A stretch of DNA of 16,071 nt from Deltaproteobacteria bacterium. GTDB lineage: Bacteria; Desulfobacterota; DSM-4660; Desulfatiglandales; B25-G16. Location: positions 1,239,312-1,255,382 of the forward strand of contig CP070660.1 in NCBI GenBank assembly GCA_020355145.1. Direction: 5' to 3'. The translations under genes were made by a program, and so were the position numbers. The notes under the pieces were generated by a model. It was not told the DNA's origin and did not search any database. It saw nothing but the letters and a program-made list of their open reading frames with translations. Positions 6,806-12,774 of the stretch are shown piece after piece (position 1 is the stretch's first letter; the number at the start of each line of letters is the position of its first letter).

Positions 6806-7864
6806 TTAGGCACTTCTTGTTCCAGACATTATAGCTGATAAACTGGATAAAAGTCCCAAGATCCTTTCTGCCTTATGCGGCGTTACTGCTCCCAAACCAC
6901 AGGCAGGCGTAATAATTGACCTTTCAGCTACAGTGCCTCTATTGATTCCCCATTCATAAAATCTATCAAGTCCTTTTTCTAATTGCGCTCTAAGGTCACT
7001 AACGGTTTCCTTGCCGCTAAAGGAAGTGGTAGGAACCACTCCCCATGCAACTGTCCCACGTTCTTCCAGAAATTTTACGATCTCCGTCCTGTAAAGCAGA
7101 AAATAATCCATATAATCAAATGAGTCAAAGCTTACAATATCAATTCCTGTCTCAATTATCATGGCCCAATCAGTATTTCCACAGCAGTGAATGCCGATGA
7201 ATGCATTGCTTCTGGATCTTAAGTAATCTATAATCTCCCTTATAGATCTAACGACCTCTTCCCTCTGGATAGGCGTAAATGCTGAACCAAAACCAGAGAG
7301 ATATGGCTCATCTATAAAGATTACTGGCCTCTTATCAGATATAGACATCTTCTTGACCAGCCACAGGGCCTTAATGGCCAAGCCCTTGACTATAGTGTCC
7401 ATGATCTCGCTGTTGTAAAGGGCGGATTTGCCTGTTGGATCTTTCAGGCTTCCTGCAAGGGTGATGGGGCCTACTATCTGACCCTTGACAAAAGGCCCAT
7501 AACTTTTGGGGCTCTTATCAATCAACTCCAAGAGCTTATAGAGACCAGCTGCATATTCATGACCTACAGCAAAATAATCGGTATCTTCGGCCATAAAATG
7601 CTCATAAAAAGAGATAAGCTCACTCTCCTGATCCTCGGCAGAAGTGACATAGATAGAGTTTTTCTCATGATTTACTTCAAGCAGGGGAAGGCCTTGAGTT
7701 GCCTGGATGGACATGTCTTCAAGATGACCTTGTTTAACAAACTGGGGCCAAAAGGGAATATCTGGAAAGATCCTTAGTATGCGGTGGCAGGTATTTTCAA
7801 CATCTAAGAAAGGTACGCTACCTATACCTGTAGCCATAAAATTGAAGGCGAAATCCCTTTTCAA
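6806..7864 (-). CDS. MetE-like (cobalamin-independent methionine synthase C-terminal fold) methyltransferase
   Basis: This 352-residue protein belongs to the MetE/UROD superfamily. The TIM-barrel pattern is clear: ATGIGSVPF near the start, PFVKGQIVGPITLAGSL (124-140), VIFIDEPYLSGFG (181-193), IGIHCCGNTDW (223-233) and ITPACGLG (318-325). H226, C228 and C322 fit the zinc ligands that activate the homocysteine thiol in MetE. At about 350 residues it lacks MetE's N-terminal half, so it resembles the short 'core' MetE proteins. Some of these are reported to take the methyl group from a corrinoid protein instead of folate. Methionine synthesis is therefore likely but unproven, and another thiol or corrinoid methyltransfer is possible. 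The TTG start at 7864 gives a TTGA overlap with efp and an AGGGAA site; the ATG at 7837 is the alternative but would remove residues usual in homologues. Confidence 0.75.
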   Translation of the reverse strand: MKRDFAFNFMATGIGSVPFLDVENTCHRILRIFPDIPFWPQFVKQGHLEDMSIQATQGLPLLEVNHEKNSIYVTSAEDQESELISFYEHFMAEDTDYFAVGHEYAAGLYKLLELIDKSPKSYGPFVKGQIVGPITLAGSLKDPTGKSALYNSEIMDTIVKGLAIKALWLVKKMSISDKRPVIFIDEPYLSGFGSAFTPIQREEVVRSIREIIDYLRSRSNAFIGIHCCGNTDWAMIIETGIDIVSFDSFDYMDYFLLYRTEIVKFLEERGTVAWGVVPTTSFSGKETVSDLRAQLEKGLDRFYEWGINRGTVAERSIITPACGLGAVTPHKAERILGLLSSLSAIMSGTRSA

Positions 7865-8433
7865 TTAGTTCCCTGCCCTACCCTCTCAATGTATTCTCTT
7901 GAGCGTGTGTCTACCCTGACTATGTCCCCGATATTTACAAAAAGTGGGACCTGAATGACTGCCCCAGGCTCAAGGGTAGCTGGTTTGTTACCACCAGTTA
8001 CTGTATCTCCTTTAATCCCTGGCTCTGTTTGGACGATCTTCAAATCAACGAAATTTGGAAGTTCAATATCCACTATTCTGTCATTGTATATTAGCGCCTT
8101 GACATTCGTGTTTTCTTTCAAGAATAGCCTATTGTCCTTTAGCTGTTCAGCTGTTAAAAAGACCTGATCAAAGGTTTCAGTATCCATGAAGCAAAATTCA
8201 GCCTTATCCTGGTAAAGATATTGCATCTCCTTCTCATGTATATTGGGTGGGACGACCTTTTCCCCTGCCCTAAAGGTCTTCTCTAATACCTGACCGGTAA
8301 TCATATTCTTCAGCTTTGTCCTCACAAATGCCCCACCTTTACCTGGCTTGACATGTAAAAATTCTATAATTGTAAATGGCCTTCCATCCAATTCTATCTT
8401 TAGTCCTGTTCTAAAATCTGCTGTTGAATACAT
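7861..8433 (-). CDS. efp: Translation elongation factor P
   Basis: This 190-residue protein matches EF-P in length and in all three beta-barrel domains. The N-terminal KOW-like domain contains HVKPGKGGAFVRTKLKN, with K32 at the tip of the loop that reaches the peptidyl-transferase centre. The middle OB domain follows (NRLFLKENTNVKALIYN), and the C-terminal OB domain carries the family hallmark GDTVTGGNKPATLEPGAVIQ and VDTRSREYIERV. EF-P rescues ribosomes stalled at consecutive prolines. K32 may be modified, but no modification enzyme is encoded in the window. The gene starts 61 bases after the TPR gene and its stop overlaps the MetE-like start, so it is probably part of the long minus-strand operon. 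The ATG at 8433 is preceded by GGGAAAAGGCAGG. Confidence 0.97.
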   Translation of the reverse strand: MYSTADFRTGLKIELDGRPFTIIEFLHVKPGKGGAFVRTKLKNMITGQVLEKTFRAGEKVVPPNIHEKEMQYLYQDKAEFCFMDTETFDQVFLTAEQLKDNRLFLKENTNVKALIYNDRIVDIELPNFVDLKIVQTEPGIKGDTVTGGNKPATLEPGAVIQVPLFVNIGDIVRVDTRSREYIERVGQGTN

Positions 8434-8494
8434 TGCCTGCCTTTTCCCTTGTGCAAATACTTTTCCGGTAGAATTTCAGTATAATCCAATAGTT

Positions 8495-9184
8495 TCAAGG
8501 TTGATGTAAAAGACTTACAGCCCTTCTTTGCTCTATATCAGAAAGCCACCTCTCCAAGACCCTTATCAGCCTTAATTTCTTTTCTTTTAATAGCCCTCCT
8601 TTAGCCTCTTCACGCCCTTCAACCTCTTTTATCTCCCTCAATTCCTTTAGCCTGAGTTTAGATTTTTCATCATCCGGAAATGCCTTAACTGTCTGTTCAT
8701 ATATCTTTATGGCCTCTTGTAGCTCTCCCTGCTTGTAATAAATTTCCGCTAAGGTAGAGGTTGGAAGAATTGATGGTTCTCCCTTATGAGAGGAGCTCAA
8801 TTTAGATACAAGTTGGGCCGCCTCCTGATCATCACTGTAGTGTGCTAAATATAGCCTTAAGGAATTTATCGCCTCTTTAATTCTATCCTTTTTTATAAAA
8901 AGCTCAGCTTGAAGTCTAAAAAGGCTAGATAGCTCATCAATCTTTTCGCATAACCTTTCTAATTCCTTCTCTGCGAGCTCAATAGATCCCTTTTCAAGAT
9001 ATGTTTCCGCTAAGGTCTTTCTTATGTTAATGTCATCCGGGAAGAATTCTAATGCCTTAAGACAGGCCTTTATCACTATCTCTGGTTCCCCCTTTTCCTT
9101 TAAGGCCTTAATAAGCAAAAGGCTTTCCCTAGGTGTTACTGGTTTATTTAAGGTTTCATTATAGATCTCATCTAATGGCCTCAT
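8495..9184 (-). CDS. TPR repeat protein
   Basis: This 229-residue soluble protein is built of helical repeats. Helix pairs with TPR spacing are visible at about residues 35-68 (VIKACLKALEFFPDDINIRKT and the following LAETYLEKG), 80-118 and 140-175, where LAEIYYKQGELQEAIKIYEQ is the clearest unit. A basic, charged tail ending LIRVLERWLSDIEQRR follows, a C-terminal helix seen in other uncharacterised TPR proteins. I chose the second ATG (9184) because AGGGGG then sits six bases upstream. The first ATG (9190) would leave no spacing and adds only two residues. It starts 27 bases after the ftsB-like gene. It is probably a scaffold for partners in cell-envelope or division processes, by context only. 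Confidence 0.8.
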   Translation of the reverse strand: MRPLDEIYNETLNKPVTPRESLLLIKALKEKGEPEIVIKACLKALEFFPDDINIRKTLAETYLEKGSIELAEKELERLCEKIDELSSLFRLQAELFIKKDRIKEAINSLRLYLAHYSDDQEAAQLVSKLSSSHKGEPSILPTSTLAEIYYKQGELQEAIKIYEQTVKAFPDDEKSKLRLKELREIKEVEGREEAKGGLLKEKKLRLIRVLERWLSDIEQRRAVSLLHQP

Positions 9185-9211
9185 ATCCATCCCCCTAATA
9201 TCTGTTTGGAT

Positions 9212-9550
9212 TTACTCTTTGTTACCATTCGCCTTTCTATTGCCTTTCCCTCCCAGCCTAAAGCGGTAGATAATCTCATTTGACTTTACCAGACCCAATT
9301 CCCTGCGAGCCACTGACTCGAAGTATCTTTGGTCCTCCCTAAGTCGTCTGATCTCAGCAGTAAGTAGTCTGTTCTTTTCCTTAAGATCGTTTATGATAGC
9401 TAAATATCTCCCTTTCTCTTCCTGCATCTTATATAGGTCTATTAATCCATTTTGCCCAAGGCTTAACCAGGCTAACAAGAGGAAGGCAACAAAAGAAAGA
9501 ATCAAGATATAGGCAAGGTAATAATTTTTTTTGAAAGACGCCAAATTCAA
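9212..9550 (-). CDS. ftsB: FtsB/DivIC-family septum formation initiator
   Basis: This 112-residue bitopic membrane protein has a short cytoplasmic start, one membrane helix at about residues 11-31 (YLAYILILSFVAFLLLAWLS), then a periplasmic coiled coil at about 38-75 (KMQEEKGRYLAIINDLKEKN onward). After the coil comes the family's ARRELGLVKSNEIIYRF segment (81-97). That architecture and motif match FtsB/DivIC, which links FtsL and FtsQ in the divisome. The frame has no usable ATG. The TTG at 9550 overlaps the exbD-like stop as TTGA, and a second TTG at 9544 is possible; GAAGAGG lies upstream of both. Placement behind a TolQ/TolR-type pair suggests co-expression of envelope and division functions. 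Confidence 0.85.
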   Translation of the reverse strand: MNLASFKKNYYLAYILILSFVAFLLLAWLSLGQNGLIDLYKMQEEKGRYLAIINDLKEKNRLLTAEIRRLREDQRYFESVARRELGLVKSNEIIYRFRLGGKGNRKANGNKE

Positions 9551-9966
9551 AAAACCTCTTCAGGATCCCACTGGGCAGATATAGTAATGGAGGTAACCCC
9601 TGCTTTCTTGGCTAAATCCATTATCCTGACAACATTGCCATGTTTAACATCGCGATCGGCCTGCAAAATCAGATTTATCTTTTTTTGTTCAGTGCCCTGT
9701 TTAAGCCTAAGGTAGAGATCCCTTAAATTCACCTTTTCCCTTTTTAGATAACAATTACCTGTTTTATCTATAGCCACAATCATACTATCAACTAATTGAT
9801 CTGAGCCTCTTTCAGAGATATCAGGTAATCCAATATCAATACCTGACATAATCTCAAAATGAGAGGTTACCATAAAGAATATAAGGAGCAAAAAGACAAT
9901 ATCGATTAGGGGGGCAATGCTTATACCAAGACTGATCTCCTCTCTCTTTGGCTGGCTAAAGCGCAT
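9547..9966 (-). CDS. ExbD/TolR-family biopolymer transport protein
   Basis: This 139-residue protein has one N-terminal membrane helix containing the conserved proton-path aspartate, APLIDIVFLLLIFFMVTS (D22). A periplasmic domain of ExbD/TolR type follows, with IDKTGNCYLKREKVNLRDL (68-86) and LILQADRDVKHGNVVRIMDLAK (99-120). Together with the upstream ExbB/TolQ-like protein it should form a proton-driven motor in the inner membrane. It would energise either outer-membrane receptors through TonB or envelope constriction through TolA/Pal. No tonB, tolA, tolB or pal lies nearby, so the two cannot be told apart here. The start codon overlaps the upstream stop as TAATG, so the subunits are translationally coupled. 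Confidence 0.92.
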   Translation of the reverse strand: MRFSQPKREEISLGISIAPLIDIVFLLLIFFMVTSHFEIMSGIDIGLPDISERGSDQLVDSMIVAIDKTGNCYLKREKVNLRDLYLRLKQGTEQKKINLILQADRDVKHGNVVRIMDLAKKAGVTSITISAQWDPEEVF

Positions 9967-10574
9967 TATCTTTTACTACCCTCCATGGTGTCCACAAGCC
10001 TAATAGAACTTTCCTCTATTTCGAAGATGAGGACCTGGGCCTTGTTTATAAGAAAACGATAGGCAACCAGTGTAGGTATGGCTACCAGTAGGCCTGTGGC
10101 CGTTGTAACTAGGGCCTCGGCAATACCTCCTGCAAGAGGTGCAGTACTACCAACGCCATGAACAGATATAGCATTAAAGGTTTTATACATACCCCAGACT
10201 GTACCAAGTAAGCCAAGCAATGGAGAGAGGTTGGCAATAGTCAATAAGATCCCTATATTTCTCTCCAATATGACACCCTCTCTCCTTCCCTTCTCTTCTA
10301 TGGCCTCTTTAACCAGCCACATCCCTCTGCCAGCATTTTTAAGGCCTGCCAGAAAGATCCTGGCAATTGAAGAGCTATTTCCTTGGCAGAGGAAGATTGC
10401 CTCTGGTATCTTACTCCGTTCTACAAGCTCTTCTACCTTAACACTAAACTCCTTTGGTATGATCAGTTTTCGCCTCAATACCCATAGCCGTTCCATAAAT
10501 ATAGCCAGGGAAACAACAGAGCAAAACAGGATAGGGTACATAAAAGGTCCACCTTTAATAACAAGTTCAATCAA
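9966..10574 (-). CDS. ExbB/TolQ-family (MotA/TolQ/ExbB) proton channel protein
   Basis: This 202-residue inner-membrane protein has a first membrane helix near residues 11-31 (MYPILFCSVVSLAIFMERLW) and a cytoplasmic loop. Two more helices carry the family signature, GILLTIANLSPLLGLLGTVWGM at about 108-129 and AEALVTTATGLLVAIPTLVAY at about 152-172. It forms the stator or channel with the ExbD-like protein. It is slightly shorter than E. coli TolQ or ExbB. No ATG precedes the first helix except M12, so I chose the TTG at 10574. That start has GGAG seven bases upstream, and the protein then begins MIELVIKGGPFMYPIL as homologues do. It is the first gene of the long operon, with a promoter about 60-90 bases upstream. 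Confidence 0.92.
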   Translation of the reverse strand: MIELVIKGGPFMYPILFCSVVSLAIFMERLWVLRRKLIIPKEFSVKVEELVERSKIPEAIFLCQGNSSSIARIFLAGLKNAGRGMWLVKEAIEEKGRREGVILERNIGILLTIANLSPLLGLLGTVWGMYKTFNAISVHGVGSTAPLAGGIAEALVTTATGLLVAIPTLVAYRFLINKAQVLIFEIEESSIRLVDTMEGSKR

Positions 10575-10635
10575 TCCCTTTCTCCGGGTTAGGTATGAGC
10601 TGAACTAAGGATAACTCACAGAAAAATTAGTAATT

Positions 10636-10664
10636 AAAATACCCTTAAAAAAAACTAAAGTCAA
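10636..10664 (-). promoter_or_regulatory. Sigma70-like promoter of the exbB-to-MetE-like operon
   Basis: On the minus strand TTGACT (10664-10659) is followed by a 17-base spacer and TATTTT (10641-10636). The -35 matches five of six consensus bases and the -10 four of six, at ideal spacing. Transcription would start near 10629, giving a leader of about 55 bases before the TTG start at 10574. Confidence 0.5.
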
Positions 10665-10749
10665 CAATACCTTTATTACTACCTACTTTCATGGGGTTGA
10701 CAAGAGAAGTATGCCGCCCGATCACTTGTTTTTAGATTACAAGGATGTC

Positions 10750-11400
10750 TTACGAAGGTCTAATTGAATGAAATCTTTTCTCTGGAAGCTCCAGACAGGT
10801 TAGACAATTTCCATAAACGGCGCCGGTATCTATACCTATCTTATTTTTCATGATCATAGGACGGTCAAATGGGGTATGCCCAAATATAATCAGCTTGCCA
10901 AAGTCATAATCAGAATAGATAAATCCGTCTCGGATCCAAACCATATCAATAAGATCCTGATCCTCAATCCTTATGTTAGGGCGAAAACCAGCGTGGACAA
11001 TATAGTATTGTTCAAGCTCTATCATGGGTAGAAGTGAAGAAAAGAAGTCAAGGTGGGATGATGGAATAAGGGGATCCCTCTCACTTCGCCCTACTTCCTT
11101 ATAACTTCTAAGGGTTGAGAGGCCTCCGTTGAATATATAACTCTGGGGATCGACATTTGATAGATAATCAAGCAACATCTGCTCATGGTTTCCGATTAGA
11201 CATTGAACTAAGGGAGAATCCTCTTTTAACCTTAAGACAAAGTCGACAACACCTTTAGGATCTTCCCCCCTGTCAATATAGTCTCCAATAAAAATGAGTC
11301 GATCATCGGATGGGCTCCATTCTATTTCATCAATAAGCCTTTTTAGCATCTCCAGACAACCATGAACATCCCCAACGATAAAGCTCTTTCCCGTATCCAT
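10750..11400 (-). CDS. PPP-family metallophosphoesterase (Ser/Thr phosphatase or ApaH-like)
   Basis: This 216-residue soluble enzyme contains the phosphoprotein phosphatase core motifs: GDVHG (D11, H13), GDYIDRG (D40), GNHE (N71, H72), HAGF (H136) and FGHT (H175). These residues bind a two-metal centre, usually manganese or iron/zinc. The final segment IGIDTGAVYGNCLTCLELP is typical of small bacterial PPP phosphatases. Members dephosphorylate Ser/Thr/Tyr residues or cleave diadenosine tetraphosphate, and sequence alone does not separate these. I chose the ATG at 11400, which has AAAAGG six bases upstream and gives a start directly before the catalytic strand. A TTG at 11436 would add twelve residues of doubtful value. 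The gene is divergent from rdgB. Confidence 0.88.
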   Translation of the reverse strand: MDTGKSFIVGDVHGCLEMLKRLIDEIEWSPSDDRLIFIGDYIDRGEDPKGVVDFVLRLKEDSPLVQCLIGNHEQMLLDYLSNVDPQSYIFNGGLSTLRSYKEVGRSERDPLIPSSHLDFFSSLLPMIELEQYYIVHAGFRPNIRIEDQDLIDMVWIRDGFIYSDYDFGKLIIFGHTPFDRPMIMKNKIGIDTGAVYGNCLTCLELPEKRFHSIRPS

Positions 11401-11446
11401 AAAAGACCTTTTAAAGATCCAGCGCAATACTGCCAAATTTTCTGTT

Positions 11447-11477
11447 ATTATAATAAGGGCTTTTAATAAATATTCAA
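11447..11477 (-). promoter_or_regulatory. Possible promoter of the phosphatase gene
   Basis: A perfect minus-strand TATAAT (11452-11447) lies about 47 bases before the chosen ATG. A weak -35, TTGAAT (11477-11472), is 19 bases upstream, longer than ideal. The same AT run also reads TATAAT on the plus strand (11449-11454), with no good -35 for rdgB. Confidence 0.35.
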
Positions 11478-11544
11478 GTAAGTTATTTTTTACCAGATCT
11501 TCTTTCTAAGCTTAACCCTACAATCTCATTTGAGGTGAAGACCT

Positions 11545-12156
11545 ATGTCGAAAATAGTCTTAGTCCTGGCAACCCATAATAAGGGTAAAAAGAGGGAGTA
11601 TGAGCTCCTATTTAAGGGATATCTCATAGAGGTTAAAGGTCTTTGTGAATTTAAGGGTATTCCTAAATTTGAAGAGGAGGGGAGGACATTTGAAGAGATT
11701 GCTACAAAGAAGGCGCAGTCGGCATCAAGGATACTTGGCGTACCTGCCCTGGCCGATGACTCGGGCCTTGTAGTGGAGGCATTAAATGGGGCACCAGGTA
11801 TATTTTCAGCGCGCTATGCTGGAGAACATGCAGACGATTATCAAAACAACCTTAAACTTCTTGAGGAAATGAGGTGGAAAGAGAATAGAAATGCCACCTT
11901 TGTTTGCTCTATTGCTATAGCCAGACCAGCCGGGCAGGTCTTGAACTATACTGGAAGATGCCTAGGGATAATCTTAAATGAGCTTAGAGGGGCAACTGGC
12001 TTTGGATATGACCCCCTTTTTTATTATCCTCCCCTTTATAGGACATTTGCGCAGCTATCAGTTGAAGAGAAAAATAGGGTAAGTCATAGGGGGGAGGCCA
12101 TGAGAAGATTAAAGAATGACATCAAGAGGATCTTGATCTGGTTGGAGGAAAGATAA
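11545..12156 (+). CDS. rdgB: XTP/dITP diphosphatase (RdgB/HAM1 family)
   Basis: This 203-residue cytoplasmic enzyme hydrolyses non-canonical purine triphosphates (ITP, dITP, XTP) to monophosphates and pyrophosphate, keeping them out of DNA and RNA. All family motifs are present: LATHNKGK (8-15), the acidic EEEG (43-46), ADDSGLVVEALNGAPGIFSARYAG (70-93), TGFGYDPLFYYP (151-162) and SHRGEAM (180-186). The conserved aspartates D71 and D72 bind magnesium. GAGGTG stands eight bases before the ATG at 11545. Length is normal. It is transcribed away from the phosphatase. The gene after it starts 84 bases downstream with its own likely promoter, so rdgB may be monocistronic. Confidence 0.96.
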   Translation: MSKIVLVLATHNKGKKREYELLFKGYLIEVKGLCEFKGIPKFEEEGRTFEEIATKKAQSASRILGVPALADDSGLVVEALNGAPGIFSARYAGEHADDYQNNLKLLEEMRWKENRNATFVCSIAIARPAGQVLNYTGRCLGIILNELRGATGFGYDPLFYYPPLYRTFAQLSVEEKNRVSHRGEAMRRLKNDIKRILIWLEER

Positions 12157-12180
12157 CCGTGAGACATTCCATATTTGTCC

Positions 12181-12210
12181 TTGACCAATAAAGAATTTTG
12201 AGAATAAAAT
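12181..12210 (+). promoter_or_regulatory. Sigma70-like promoter of the NuoE/NuoF/HoxU-like operon
   Basis: TTGACC (12181-12186) and TAAAAT (12205-12210) each match five of six consensus bases and are 18 bases apart. Transcription would start near 12217, about 24 bases before the ATG at 12241. It separates the iron-sulfur flavoprotein operon from rdgB. Confidence 0.55.
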
Positions 12211-12240
12211 TAATAGCTTATTTTAAAAAGGGATACATCC

Positions 12241-12774
12241 ATGGATCCTACAGTAGAGATTCAAGAAAAGACCCTTCTAAATGATATGGCCTCAATGCTT
12301 GGGGGTTTTGACAAAGAAAGGGGTAACCTTATACCTATCCTACAGATGATTCAGGCAAGACACCACTACCTCTCTCCCCGTGCCCTAAAAATGGTGGCCA
12401 AATACCTTAAGGTCTCTACCTGTGAGGTTTATGGCGTGGCTACATTCTACAATCAGTTCAGGTTTTATCCTCCAGGTAAACACCAAATAAAGGTCTGCCT
12501 TGGAACAGCCTGCCATGTTAGAGGTGGTGATATAATCCTGGAAAATTTCGAACGCAAGCTTGGGATCAAGGCAGGTGAAACAACACAGAACAGGGAATTT
12601 AGCATTGATAGGGTAGCCTGCATAGGATGCTGTGCCCTTGCCCCTGTGGCCACAACTGATAATACCGTTCACGGACATATGGCCCCAAGCAAGGTAGTAG
12701 GACTTATCTTGGGTTTCGAGATACAAAAGGAACGGGAAAAAAGGCAAAGGCAGAAAGGTGAATCAAAACAGTAG
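12241..12774 (+). CDS. NuoE/HydC-like [2Fe-2S] thioredoxin-fold subunit
   Basis: This 177-residue protein matches the 24-kDa subunit of complex I and HydC of multimeric [FeFe] hydrogenases. The N-terminal helical part ends in VYGVATFYNQFRFYPPGKH, and the C-terminal thioredoxin-like domain binds one [2Fe-2S] cluster through C86, C91 (CLGTACH), C127 and C131 (CIGCC), the exact family spacing. It has no membrane segment. The tail after residue 160 is highly charged (KEREKRQRQKGESK). It would dock to the NuoF-like protein encoded next, whose GTG start lies inside its 3' end with a 17-base overlap. No other complex I genes are nearby, so it belongs to a soluble assembly. Confidence 0.93.
   Translation: MDPTVEIQEKTLLNDMASMLGGFDKERGNLIPILQMIQARHHYLSPRALKMVAKYLKVSTCEVYGVATFYNQFRFYPPGKHQIKVCLGTACHVRGGDIILENFERKLGIKAGETTQNREFSIDRVACIGCCALAPVATTDNTVHGHMAPSKVVGLILGFEIQKEREKRQRQKGESKQ

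Noticed and set aside
10231..10608. 125-codon plus-strand frame opposite the exbB-like gene
   Set aside because: It is antisense to a gene with family signatures and has no plausible domain.
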